This document shows, one piece after another, positions 1 through 12,112 of a DNA stretch of 64,000 nt (its first letter is position 1; each line of letters starts with the position of its first letter). The notes beneath the pieces were generated by a model that worked only from the letters and a program-made list of their open reading frames with translations, was not told where the DNA came from and did no database searches. The stretch covers positions 105,892-169,891 of the forward strand of contig CAUYLG010022037.1 in assembly GCA_963573385.1 (NCBI GenBank). Reading direction: 5' to 3'. A program made the translations under genes and the position numbers. The DNA is from Cacajao melanocephalus (taxonomy: Eukaryota; Chordata; Mammalia; Primates; Pitheciidae).

Positions 1-1000
1 ACAGAAATATGTACATATACTTGGTATACTACATTTACAAATGACAGCATTGGCATCTGCTGTGAACCATTAAGAACCTGATTTACATTTGGCCAGATGG
101 AGGGCTGCCATTTTTCCTGTTTAGGGAGCTATACAAAGAGCCAATATTATAGCCAAGTGTGGCTCTGAAAAACAAAGGGGACTTTGAAACTAATAAAACA
201 TTTGGGCAAGTGTTCAGTTGAGACCTTAACATTCTGAGAATAAATCACAGAAGACAAAATTTTCAACTGAAGTATTCAGCATTTAAAAAGGTGTCAAAAA
301 TCAGCCATTATTTCCATAAAAGGATTTGGTATAGTTGGTTCCTCAGAGTATGGCAACTACTTTGAGTCTGTTTATCCTTTACAATTATATGCTTATCTCA
401 TGGAAGCTTTTGTATTCTTCTCAGAAAAGGGTTCATGAATTTCTTCCAATTCTGAAAAGGCTCTCTAACCCCCAAAATACTAAGATCCAGTCTTGCCAAG
501 CACTGGAATATCAGCTAAATATGCACTCTAATGTTATAAAACCTCTCCAAATAAAAAGAAGCACTGAAAAACATGTTATAATAATTTATTTACCTATCGC
601 TAATCACAGCAGAACAGTATATATATTTGCCCTTGTATGAATAATATTAAGCTTGTCTTGCTAAATATTTTACCTGAAGTGATTCTTCAAATTGATAGGC
701 ACCAATGGGTCTGAGAGAAAGATTAAGGGGTGATAAAGATGTGACAATAGAATCTGGAACTTTGTGCCTATATGCAGTAAAAGAAATACTTTATACTTTC
801 CCTTAGGATGACTTCCTCAATCTCCAGACAATATTTAATAGATAAAACTTCTGGTGATCTCCATTTGCTCCTCAGGTTAAGATCAAGATACTAGCAGGTC
901 CCAGAAGTCACTGATTTGTGTCCTATTTGTCTATCTTTTCCTCTTCATCTCTCCTCCAATTCCCCTGCCCCTCTATGTTCAGCATTTACAATGGTCTTCA

Positions 1001-1310
1001 ACCAGGTGCATGGCCTTTATTGCTCCCTCTCGCCATGTTCCTTCTGCCTGAAGTCTTTTGCTTCACTGTTCTCTTACCTAATCCCAACTCATCACAAAGG
1101 CCTCAACTCAAATGTTCCTCCCTCAAGGAAGATGCCCTTCATGGCCTTATCAGGCCTGATTTTCCCTGTTAGTCATTCTCTCAAAGCTCTGCATCTTTGT
1201 ATAAACCACTGTTCCTAGCAGGAAATTTTAAAATATTTATTGATTACATTGCTTCATCTCTCTCTCCTCTGCTCTCCATAAATACAATAAAAGCAGGGTC
1301 AATGAATGCT
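1001..1310 (+). repeat. L2-like LINE remnant
   Basis: CCTTCTGCCTGAAGTCTTTT, CTCAACTCAAATGTTCCTCC and CAAGGAAGATGCCCTTCATG, then ACAATAAAAGCAGGGTC, follow the 3' part of L2. Old and diverged. Confidence 0.55.
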
Positions 1311-1331
1311 CACTCTAGTATTCCCAAAACT

Positions 1332-1766
1332 TAGTGCTATGGGCTAAATTGCATCTTCCAAAATTCACATGTTGAAGTCCTAACCATCAGTGAGACTGTA
1401 TTTGGTGATAGGACTTTTAGGAGGTAATTAGGTTTACGCAAGGTCATTGGGGGCAGGGGTCCTAATCCCTTAGGGATTGGTGGCTTGATAAAAGGAGACA
1501 GAAAGAAAAAAAGAGAGAGAGACAGAAAAATAGCTCTCTTTCTCTCTCTCCATGTATACACACAGAGGAAAGCCGTGTGAGGACAGAGTGAGAAGTTGGT
1601 CATCTGCAGGCCAAGAAGAGAGCCCTCATCAGAAGATGAAGGTGAACCCTGCCAAACCTTGATCCTGGACTTTCTCGCCTCTAGAAATCTCAGAAAATAA
1701 ACCTGTGTTGTTTCAGCCACCCAGTCTGTGGTATGTGCTGTGTTAGCCTGAGCTGACTAATACACT
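1332..1766 (+). mobile_element. MLT1-type MaLR LTR
   Basis: GTGCTATGGGCTAAATTGCA, ATGTTGAAGTCCTAACCATC, CTTGATCCTGGACTTTCTCG, GCCACCCAGTCTGTGGTATG and CTGACTAATACA follow the MLT1 order. A GA-rich stretch (1498-1552) has expanded inside it. Solo LTR, non-coding, antisense to DMD. Confidence 0.8.
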
Positions 1767-3934
1767 CGGTATCATTCTTAGACACATTAGAGACACCGAA
1801 TGTATATATTTTATGCATGAATGGATTTTGTAGGTGCTATTACTAACTACTGAGGGAATGTGTTCTCTTTCCGGGTCCATGAGAGGGCACAGTTTTAAGG
1901 GCAAGAATTTCTCAGTGCCATGCCCCCGTCTCATCTCTCTCCATCTGGGAGATTTAACAGTTTATGTTTGAATTTTGCGGGCACGGGAAGAAACTAAGAG
2001 CCAATCACCCCAGCAGAAGTTTAGAGAAACTCCTTCCACTGGCCAGAGGAACTTGGGGAGGTAGGAATTTCTCCCAGGATTAATTCCCTTGCTTCTTCAT
2101 CCACACCAGATTTCCAGCTCTCTGGAATCCCCTCCCACATGGTGGGAACTCTCTTTCCCCTCTTGGATTTCCCCTCTGGAATCCCCTTCCACACTCTTCA
2201 TGGAAGTCTTTCTCTTCTTCTCCTTTCCTTCTCTTTTCTCTACCTAAACAAAATCACCTTTCTGCAACACTTCTTGGGTCCTATATTTACTTTTACGAGT
2301 ATGCAGCATACCTGCAGTGGTCCCATTGCTTATTCTTTAAAAGATTGGAGGCCAAGAACCCACAGCATTCTCTTGGGGGAGCTGTGCCTCACCAGCACCC
2401 AAGAAAAAAACCTGGTTACACTACTATATCTGAATCTCAAGAATCTGGTAAGGTAACGTCAGATTTTTTTTGCAAGAAATAATGTATTTGCATTATTCCT
2501 CTGATTCACAGGAAAACGGTATGGGTTCTATTCTAAAATTATAAAATGTATTTAAATGTAGAAATTCCTTAGATGTGTGTATTTGCCTAATAAGTCAAGT
2601 GACTTATTCAAGGTATTCTTATCCGAAAGTATACTTTCTGTGTTTGTTTATTTCCTCAGCAAACTAATGCAATAACAAAAAACCTAGTAATGCTGTAGGT
2701 CCAATATCTGAAGAAGAACCATCAAGTCCTTCAGCTGTTTTTCTCTTCAAAACAGCTTTGAATTTCTCATTACTTTTCAGGTCCAATAACTTTTCTAAAT
2801 CAACCCTGTCACCTTTTCATGTCTATTCTACCTTTATGTAAACCGTTTTTTTAAAGTATGCAAATGAATCTCCATTCTTTGTCTTTTCTATTAAATATAA
2901 TTATCTCGATCTATCGTTAAAGGTTCATCCTAGAAATGTCTTAGTCCATCCTCTAATCAGTTTCTCATTCCGCATGAAAAGTACGTAACTCACAGTAACA
3001 ACGAAAACAGTTTAGGCTATTTTCATTATTATACAGCTCTTGTTTTCTTCCACTTGAAGGCATAATTATTTCATCTTTTTTTCAGGCCCTTTTGTCCACT
3101 TACATCTTGTTTGCCCCTCCAGACCAGGAGACTGACATTTACAGATTACAGTTCCTTGTCCTTTGCCTTACGATTCAGTTTAGTCAGTGAGGAGCCCTGA
3201 CAAGATTCTGGAGGCAGGGAAAAAGGTGAAGTAGGGTATTTATTTTTCTGACTCCATTCCTATGAGGATTCCTTAAGCTGGCCCTGCTGCTTTTACCATG
3301 AGGATCTGACTCTCTCCTCCTAAGTGTCTGTAACTTGACTATCCCTGATCGTTTCTGGCCTAAAAGAGGTAACAGCTCTGATGGTGGGTCACTACACTAT
3401 CCCATGTGGTTCCTCTGTACTCCAGCCACATTTTTAAAAATATCTCGTTGTAAAGAAACCTTCCTCAAAATATCCTAACTTGAGAGGTCCATCAGTTTTA
3501 AATATTTTTCTTATTTATCCAATCACATAGCATCCAAGCTTGTTATTAATCCGTGTTCTAACTATTTGCATGAATTCCACTTTTTCAACCTATGACTAGC
3601 TTTCACTTGTCCCAAAGGAAGACTTCCAAAGTATGGGCCATTTTTTTTATTGGATACATGTGGTTTCCACACTCCTAAGCTGCCTCATGCTTTTGCAAAC
3701 CGACACAATCAATTAACCGTGTGTAACAATGCCAAATCCAATTTTAGAATCCGGGTATCTATGTATTACCTATTAAAACTGATTTTTATTGATTATATTT
3801 TGATCTTTATTGTGCTTAGCGGAATCCTTACATGGTGAAAGTTTCATTACTAAATACTTTGTTCTTGTCTTTTTGGAAATTGCCAAGAAATACCTATTGA
3901 TTATGCCCCAAATGGAAGGAGAAAAGATCCTTAC

Positions 3935-4176
3935 CTTACAAATTTTTAACTGACTTTTAATTGCTGCTGGCTCTGATGGCGTGGTGGGTTGGATTTTCAA
4001 CCAGTTTTCAGCAGTAGTTGTCATCTGCTCCAATTGTTGTAGCTGATTATAGAAAGCGATGATGTTGTTCTGATACTCCAGCCAGTTAAGTCTCTCACTT
4101 AGTAACTGGCAGAATTCGATCCACCGGCTGTTCAGTTGTTCTGAGGCTTGTTTGACACTGTCGGCATTAACACCCT
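3935..4176 (-). CDS. DMD: Dystrophin exon 20 (spectrin repeats 4-5)
   Basis: Coding exon of 242 bp on the minus strand. It starts with AG, completing a Glu codon from exon 19, then reads GVNADSVKQASEQLNSRWI and ends SQLKICK in phase 0. It contains the C-terminal helix of spectrin-like repeat 4 (conserved LNSRW motif) and the first helix of repeat 5 (TTTAENWLK). The acceptor is ttttctttctag before 4176, a strong pyrimidine tract. The donor is AAG|GTAAGG after 3935, the strongest of the four. The open frame runs on into both introns, but these junctions mark the true ends. Differences from remembered human protein: Val for Ile at about 801 and Ala for Thr at about 864, both conservative. No stop or frameshift. 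Confidence 0.98.
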
Positions 4177-6850
4177 CTAGAAAGAAAAAATAAATAAATA
4201 TATCCCCTGAACCCACAGACTGAAAGAAATGACCTGAAAGCCAACACATCCTAATTATAAAAGTATTCACCATATGAAGGATTTCAAACCAAATCAATTA
4301 TTTACTAAGATACGATGTGTAAATATGATTTTAGATAATTCATTGTGAATTACTAGACTTGCATCACAACAAATAATATCAATGCCATCAAGTAATGAAT
4401 AAAAAGACATAAGATGCAGAAAAGTAGAATATACTTAAATAAAATATTAAATAAAAATTTAAATAAAAACAAAAGTGCTCAAAGCTCTGATGGTAGCTGT
4501 AAGGTTGATCATGAACAAATAACATTTTGGATATTTTCAGATACATTTTAAATACCAGGCATATTACTCAAATATACTTCCCCAAACTAATTTACATTTT
4601 TAATTTTAAAAATGGGCTTGGAAATTCATAGTATTTTTATAGTTTTAAAAAGTGGAAAAGAAATTACTCAAAATTAACTATTCTTTATTTCTTTTATAGA
4701 AGACTAGAAATAAACAGATTGCCCATGGACCAAAGGAATTAAAACAAGTACTAAGAAAAATAACCTTTCAAATATGAAATATTTTTAAATTTATAAATGT
4801 AGAAGTTGATCTGAAAGTTTTACAATCATCTATAGTAATACCAAACCCAGAAAACTTTATCAAGGGAAAAATGGAAACACAAGCACATCATTATCACCAT
4901 TACCCTTCTGGAGTACTACTATGTACCACGAAATATACTATGTCATTTCACATACGATGAATGCCAGTACAAGTACATATTATTCTATACATAGCATGAA
5001 AGCATCGCAACATCATGCTATGCTATGTATTAAAATATTCAAACTCTCTAAAGTTAGTTTACAAAATTTAGACTTTCTTAGATTTATTAGCTTAGTTTTC
5101 TTAATAAATGACATACAAAAGAAAATAGATTGATACCACACATTTTAAAACAAAGCTACATTAGCACTGATATCTTTTTTTATACTTTTGAAATACTGAA
5201 TATTTTAATGTTTTATATTCCAACATTAACCTACAGGGATAACAAGAGATCATAAAATCACTTTAAGTTTCTTTCTCTAGGTTAAAATACCTAAAAGGTA
5301 GAAGAGTAGGCTGGTAGTAGAAGAGTTGGTTGTCTAAGAGAATCTACTTTTATAAATGTTCATCTTACTTAATTTTCTGATAATATGAATTAGTTAAAGG
5401 GAAGATAAGTTCTTTTAAAGTCTGAAAAACTACTCTAGAAACATAAGGCCTGTGGTTTTGCTAACTTGTACATGCCTCCCACTTTATCCTTTTCAAAGAC
5501 TAAAAAATACATATAGATGTGAATTCAACAACTATATTATTTTATCCTCCTGCACTTCCCTCTGCCCTGATATTCTAATGTTCTATTTGTCAAAATGATA
5601 TTAATGGTGCCAAACCATGTCCCTCAATTCATTTTAAACATGACAGTAACTTCACTAATTTCAAAGTATAATGCTACTAAAGATAGCAGTGAAGGAAACA
5701 AACTTTGCAAATAATATTGGCAATTATTTTTCCCCCTTCTTCCCTAATACATTTTTAATGAGATACAATGGAAATAATAGAGTGTAAAAAGATAATGTGT
5801 ACATAGCTCCATATATCCAACTGCAAAAGAAGTCCGTGGTTTGTAGGAGCTAAATATTCTAGCATACTCTTAATATTTAAGGAAGCAGTTGGTCTTATTG
5901 AGATATCTGCACATGTGGTGTGATATGCTGTTTTTGATTATTAGATTTTAAGGAATGATAAAAAATTGTACCAAAATATTGTTAAGGGATGCCATTAAGT
6001 AACTGTTGTTATAAAATGACCACATTTAGTATAAAGTATAAGAGAAGAATATGAAACTTCAATCACATGGGCACTCCATTTGAAAAAAAGTATTATGATA
6101 AAACGTTAACATGTCTGGAAAATGAAACGTTGTAATTAAAAAATATACAGGGGAGAATTTTTAAATTATGTTAGTTAATAACAAAAAATGTGGCATGGAT
6201 GTAAATAATCAGACATTTAGGAGAAATATTTTCAGCATATGCTTAACTTGAACAAGAAGTTAGAAAAAGGAAGTCCATGAAGGGTAAAAAGTCAGCATAA
6301 ATCAGGCATTAAGTAGGCAAAAAAGAAATGGTAAATTAAATTAAAGGGACTGATAGACTAATGGCTGGACTGAGTCTTATTTAACATTTGTCTAAATGAT
6401 AAGGGAACACAGAGAGAAGTCACTTTGCGTCCCTGAGACAGGTCAACCGTACAAATCGTAGCAAATGAAAAAATAGAACTATAAGTTGGTTTTCAGTATG
6501 GACATGGTAATTTTGCTAAATGATAAAACTATAGTGAAGTACCAATAGGTTCTGCAGTGTCTATTAAAATCTAGGGATAGGTTTTAATGAGTCATTGTTG
6601 ATCATTACACAAAACTCTGTGTTGTGCTCCAAAAAATGTTGCATCTATATGTCCCAGTAAAAGAAATTTAAGTGATGGAGAAAAGTCAACTTTGTAAAAA
6701 TTCATAACACTGGAATTTATAATATGCTCTACTTATTTGCATATTAAACTTTATAACTGAATGCAGGCTATTAAAATGCAGTAATAGGTAAAAGAACAAT
6801 TTCTGTATTAGCATAAAGGGGGAGGCAGGCACAAAGGCAGAAAAATGGCC

Positions 6851-7086
6851 AGGGAGAACTTTGGTGTTAAAGAGACCAGAGTTCCAATTTGACGCCCCTT
6901 ACTAGATGTGTGAAATGAGTTCAGTTATTTAATCTCACTGTATCTCATTTTTCTCATCCATGAAATGAGGATTAAAAATAGAATTGACCTCATAGGATAC
7001 TTATCAGGGTTCTGAGTTAACATGTGTAACTTATTTATAACCAACTCTGACACATACTAGGCAACCAAGACATAGTAGACAATGTC
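6851..7086 (+). repeat. MIR SINE
   Basis: AAAGAGACCAGAGTTCCAAT, CTTACTAGATGTGTGAAATG, CATTTTTCTCATCCATGAAA, GACCTCATAGGATACTTATC and CTGACACATACTAGGCAACC follow the MIR consensus over nearly its full length. Confidence 0.82.
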
Positions 7087-7308
7087 ATATAGAGGAAATG
7101 AGAAAGAATATTCAGAAAATAAGAAGAGACCAGATCTCCTGTGTCAAAACTAGGGGGAGAGGAAGTCTTCTTAATGACTGAAACAGGCTATGTATAAAAA
7201 GTTAATAATACTGTTTTAAAATAAGTCCTAATTATATGTAATATAGGACTAATATGGGATATAAAAGGTGTATTGATACATTTTTTAAAGAAGTTATATC
7301 AATAACCA

Positions 7309-7422
7309 GGGATCCTTTGAGCATAGGAGTTTGAGGCTGCAGTGAGCTATGATTGCATCACTGTATTCTAGCGTGGGCAACAGAGAAAGACCCTGTCTCC
7401 AACTAAAATAAAAATAAAAAGA
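7309..7422 (+). mobile_element. Alu right-end fragment
   Basis: GAGGCTGCAGTGAGCTATGA, GGGCAACAGAGAAAGACCCT and an A-rich tail are the last third of an old Alu. The rest is absent. Confidence 0.85.
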
Positions 7423-9030
7423 GAGTTTATTTGTGAATCCTGGAATATTATGCCACATTTATAATCATTTGAGAAGGAATTTATAAAGAAACCAAAAATT
7501 AAAAAATAAAACAGAATTTTCTAGATGTTACTAGAAATGACAAAATGTTGGCCAGAGATAATCAGAAGTCTTGTTATGAAAGATTTGCATGCAAACACTG
7601 TATTAATTCAAAACTCCTCTAGAAAATGTCTTCTCTGGCAGTATCTGATAGAATTCTCAGCTTGGAGTAGAAAGAGAATAACTACACTGTACTTAGGAAC
7701 TCACTCAATACCAAATCAATAGTGTACTCTATATGAATATAAACATTATGGGACCAGTGTACACAGAAGCCAAAGCCACATACAAACAAGCACACAATCT
7801 CTCTTGTGCCAAATTTGCTTTCAAATATTTGGACAGGAGATGGGGAGCACTGTCACGTCACATTACTTAATGTACCGTTCTTAATTAAAGTTAGAAATGC
7901 CATTACTTCAACTTTATGAATTAATTGACCATCTATGTGCCAGGACTACTGTTGATTTTCTAAGAAAGTCCCTTAAAACTTTTCTAGAATAAAAGAAGAG
8001 TTCAAAGTGTTTTCCAAGTAAATATTCACATACGAATAATTTTACTAATATATATGTAATTGTTGAATGTGTATTTTGTAGAATTATGCTCCTTAGTGCA
8101 ATGGAAAATTTTAAGTTTTGTAAGCGTTTGTAAGTGTAAATATCTGCAAAGCTTTAAGAATCAATCATCTGAGCATCTGTTTTCTAATTTTGTGTTTCCT
8201 ATTTAAGAATACAAATACTAACACACCAGGCATTATGAACAATACTTATGGAAACCATTTTGTTGTCGCACATTAGAATCTCAGGGATAATGGATCATAA
8301 TCCATTCACATCTCATATTCTAAACAACCCCTGAAATAGTCTATGAATAAATATATTGCACCCAGAGGAAATGGATCATTACTTGAAGCGCATCCATTAA
8401 TTTTATTACTTGTGTACAGTGCATAACAGACTGTTAGAATAATTTTAATTGTGCACCACCTTCCATGCAAGTACTTCAAAACTGCCACTTAAAGTGAAGT
8501 ATTCTTCATCAAGTATATTCATCATTAGCCATGAAGCTAGGCTAGAATAATGCGAAACCAGGGTTTCCAGAGCTCTTGAATTAAAAGAATATTTGAAATA
8601 GAAACTTAAAATAAAGCTGCTAATAAAGAGTCTCCTATTTTTGTTGCATTTTAAGTGAGGGTTATTACAAGTCCATTTAGCACTGACTATAATAGCCTAA
8701 AACGTAATAGAGATATATTCAAAACCCATGAAGACAAGTTTTGAGGCTAAATTTTAGAGGCTTCTGTGACCGCACTGACTTAAAGTAATAGCTTTTAAAA
8801 ATTAATGCTATATATAAAAGTAATACCCCCCAATGAGGACAATATAAATTTTACTAATATATCCCTTTTGCTTTATTTAAATTTTCAAACATCATAAAAT
8901 TAGATAAAAGTCAGATTTTTACTCATGTTTGTTTTTGCCATTCATTGCCCACAACAAGAGTGACAGCAACGGTCTCTTCCTTTCACACACACGGACACAC
9001 AGACGCACATGCCTGTGCATACAAGTTCAC

Positions 9031-9058
9031 CCACGTGTGCACGCGCACGCGCGCACAC
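9031..9058. repeat. Alternating purine-pyrimidine tract
   Basis: Strict alternation of CA, TG and CG steps (core ACGTGTGCACGCGCACGCGC) at the end of a degenerate CA-rich stretch starting near 8982. Such tracts can adopt left-handed Z-DNA. Its CpG steps stand out in an AT-rich intron. Confidence 0.8.
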
Positions 9059-11717
9059 AAGCACAGAGGCTCTTCCTTTTGGAGATTAGAGTTAAACCAA
9101 GAAAAATGTGCCTGTCAATTAACAACATTTACTGAATGTGAACTCTGTGTAGAGCATTATACCAAGTGTCATGTGGAGAAAATGGAAATATAAATCAAAC
9201 TGCCCAGTACTGAGGAAGGAATAAAAGAAGAGGAAATATGTGCAACTGTGGAAGCCTACTCATTCATGATGGAGGGGCTGGGCTACTACGAATGGTACAA
9301 TCTCCAGGCCCCGTTTGTATACAGACTATTTGTAAAATGTCTTGCTATTAAAATATGTGAATAGAAGAGATACTGTTACTAAAAATCTTTCCAGTGATCC
9401 TGAGAGTTTTCGCTTTGAGATGAGCCAAACTGACTATAATCCCTACCCTCACTCATCTGACAAAATGCTATTGCCCAAATTCAAATAACATACTTCACGT
9501 GAAATTATCTAATGAGCTATGAGCCAAAATACAAGAAAAAAAAGATAGTTACTTGGTTAGTGTTATGGATAAGAAGAGCCCTTGTCAGGGTTATCATTCT
9601 CTGCTATTTAATTACAACGGTTAACATACTTATCATTAGGTATCACCTTAAACACTATAATCTGACACTCAGGGAATGACAGTTTTGAAATGTTCTTTAG
9701 TCTAATATACTAATAATTGCCACTTTTATTTCAACATGTCCTTAATGTGATTGTCTTTAGACTCTTAATTAACATGGAAAAAATTACACATAGCAATTGA
9801 AAATCAACTACAATTTAATGTAGAAAACACCACTAACCCTTTTAGATAATTATAGTATTTCCTCTAGAAATTATGGTAAAAGCATCTTATAAACTTAAGA
9901 AGGAGAACCTGAGCTATGCTTATATAGGTTTTCAAATAAGTGTTTTGATATGATTATATTTGGGTAATTTCAGTATTAATATGGAAAACCACTTTATCTA
10001 AACTAGGCTCTTTGTGTTATACCTGATTGATTAGATGGCATGTACTCATGCAAGAACACTATTTTACAAAAAGGATTAAGTCTAATCCTAAATACATTAA
10101 AATAGACATATGTTTAGGTATAATCACACATATATTATTTTAGTCCTAGATACTCTAAAACTCCACAATCTCAATAATAGACTGAAAGGCCTTGGTCTTG
10201 ATAAGCATCAGTTTAAAAACTGCTCAAATTAAAATAGTAGAAAAGCATTATTAGTTAGGAATACTATTAAAGCATTAGAAAGATTACTCACTATATTTAT
10301 TAGCTAAATTTTTCTAAATTTCTAAATTATTTACAACATTTTGCATTTAAATTAAGAAACGTAAAAATAAACCTTAAATAAAATTAGATTGCACCTTTCA
10401 AAAATAATAAAGAATTTGCAAACTCCCTTTTCAATATACACAGCTACAGGAACATATAAATATATCACTGGGTACCTAATCTAGACTTTCACTAGCCCTA
10501 ATTAAGTTAACAATTTCTTGTGACCAGGGTTATGATCCTAATCTTACATATTGATGGCAAGCTGCATGAAAATTTTAGCTATCCAAAAATGTCTCTAGTA
10601 AAAAGAGGTACTTTGCACCATCCAATATTCTGTCATATTTATCCAACCAATTAATGTTGAAATAAGAACAGTAAATTAATTTTAATGTTAGTTCAAACAA
10701 AAAACACAGCTAAGATAGAAATAAATCGGTTAAAAATTATTCCATGCCAGATTCCATGCCAAAATGCTAGATTCTTTTTTAGTTAAAACTCTTCCTTTAG
10801 TAGCTTCTCTTTTTAGTCTATCATCGTGAAAGATCACTTATACTCTGACCAAAAAAACTGGAACAACCATAAGGAAAATGTCCATGTATAGTTTTAAAGT
10901 AGGCAAGCAATTTGGCCAACTCCTGTCTTTGGTTAAAAAGTCCAAGTAAATTAAATCTCTGACTATCAGCTCTTAATATATAAATTATTACTATAAAATT
11001 AACAATATGGTTAATATTAACTGTTTTAAAATTCTACATACAACTATTCACATTTGATAAAATATAGTCAAAATGAAAATTATCTTCCAATTGATCATAA
11101 CTTCTATGTGACACTGAAAAACTGTACATGTTACTGTACATGTTGTTTCCAGGACATACAACAGATTTTTAACAATACTTTGCAACATCAAATGAGGGTC
11201 CTTTCTACATTGTTACCATGGTAAATTTTGTACTTTCAACAACCATAACATCCTACCCTGTCTTCTTAGCACATTTCTTAAATTCTTTCAAGAAATTGCT
11301 TTCAGGACAAATAGATTTTGTTTTCTGCATTACTTAAGTGATGTTAAATCTTCATTGCTTCATAGATATTTAGAAACAGACAAAAATCATTTGGAAGGAA
11401 ATATGCCTGATGTACAATTGCAGGTCAAAACTAAAATAAAATTCAAGTCATGAGAAATTATTTTTTCCATCTTGGAATTTCATTCTGAAAGCAAACTGAA
11501 GAGTTACAAAATTATTCTAAATTTTTAAAAAGTAATGTAACCTTAGGGAAAATTATTTTAAGTAGAAAATTCAGTTTGGTATGCAGGTACCAGTATAGAT
11601 ACACATAAAATATAGTTCATATAATTTTTTAAAATATATAATAGCTATACTTATGTTATTCTACATATTTTTACAGAATGAATGTATGTTAAATGTTTTC
11701 ATTGTAGTAAGCATACA

Positions 11718-11772
11718 TCAAATTTATATATAAACATATATATACATATATTTATAATATATATATTTTATT
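11718..11772. repeat. AT-rich run
   Basis: TATATATAAACATATATATA and similar phrases; alternating AT microsatellite-like sequence upstream of an Alu. Confidence 0.8.
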
Positions 11773-11815
11773 AGTGGCATAATAATATAACATTCTTAAA
11801 GAGTGATTTATCTTT

Positions 11816-12112
11816 TTTATCTTTTTTTTTTTTTTTGAGACAGAGTCTAGCTCAGTCGCCCAGACTGGAGTGGCATGGCATGATCTCGGCTTGGTGCAAC
11901 CTCTGCCTCCAGTGTTCTCCTGCCTCAGCCTCCTGAGTAGCTGGGATTACAGGTGCCCACCACTACGCCCAGCTACTTTTTACATTTTTAGTAGAGATGG
12001 GGTTTTACTGTGTTGGCCAGGCTGGTCTTGAACTCCTGACCTCATGATTCGCCCGCCTTAGCCTCCCAAAGTACTGGGATCACAAGCGTAAGCCACTGTG
12101 CCAGACCAAGAA
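11816..12112 (-). mobile_element. Alu with target-site duplications
   Basis: Full dimeric Alu in reverse orientation: poly-T, GAGACAGAGTCTAGCTC, both arms, ending near GCCAGACC. It is flanked by an exact 12-bp direct repeat TGATTTATCTTT at 11804-11815 and 12113-12124. It is in the sense orientation relative to DMD. Confidence 0.95.

Larger units (their letters stand above)
1..3934 (-). other. DMD: DMD intron 20, 5' part
   Basis: Intron downstream of exon 20 in the sense of transcription; exon 21 is not in the window. It starts with the donor GTAAGG at 3934. Within it I recognise an L2-like stretch (about 1001-1310) and an MLT1 LTR (1332-1766). From about 1950 to 2420 there is CT-rich sequence that could be an old LTR, but I cannot assign it. 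In 1-1000 and 2460-3934 I see nothing beyond AT-rich intronic sequence. Confidence 0.9.

Noticed and set aside
1337..1720. 127-codon minus-strand frame
   Set aside because: Reverse of the MLT1 LTR and its GA-rich expansion.
3773..4297. Taking the full 174-codon frame as a gene
   Set aside because: Only 3935-4176 is coding. The flanks beyond the AG and GT are intron read-through.
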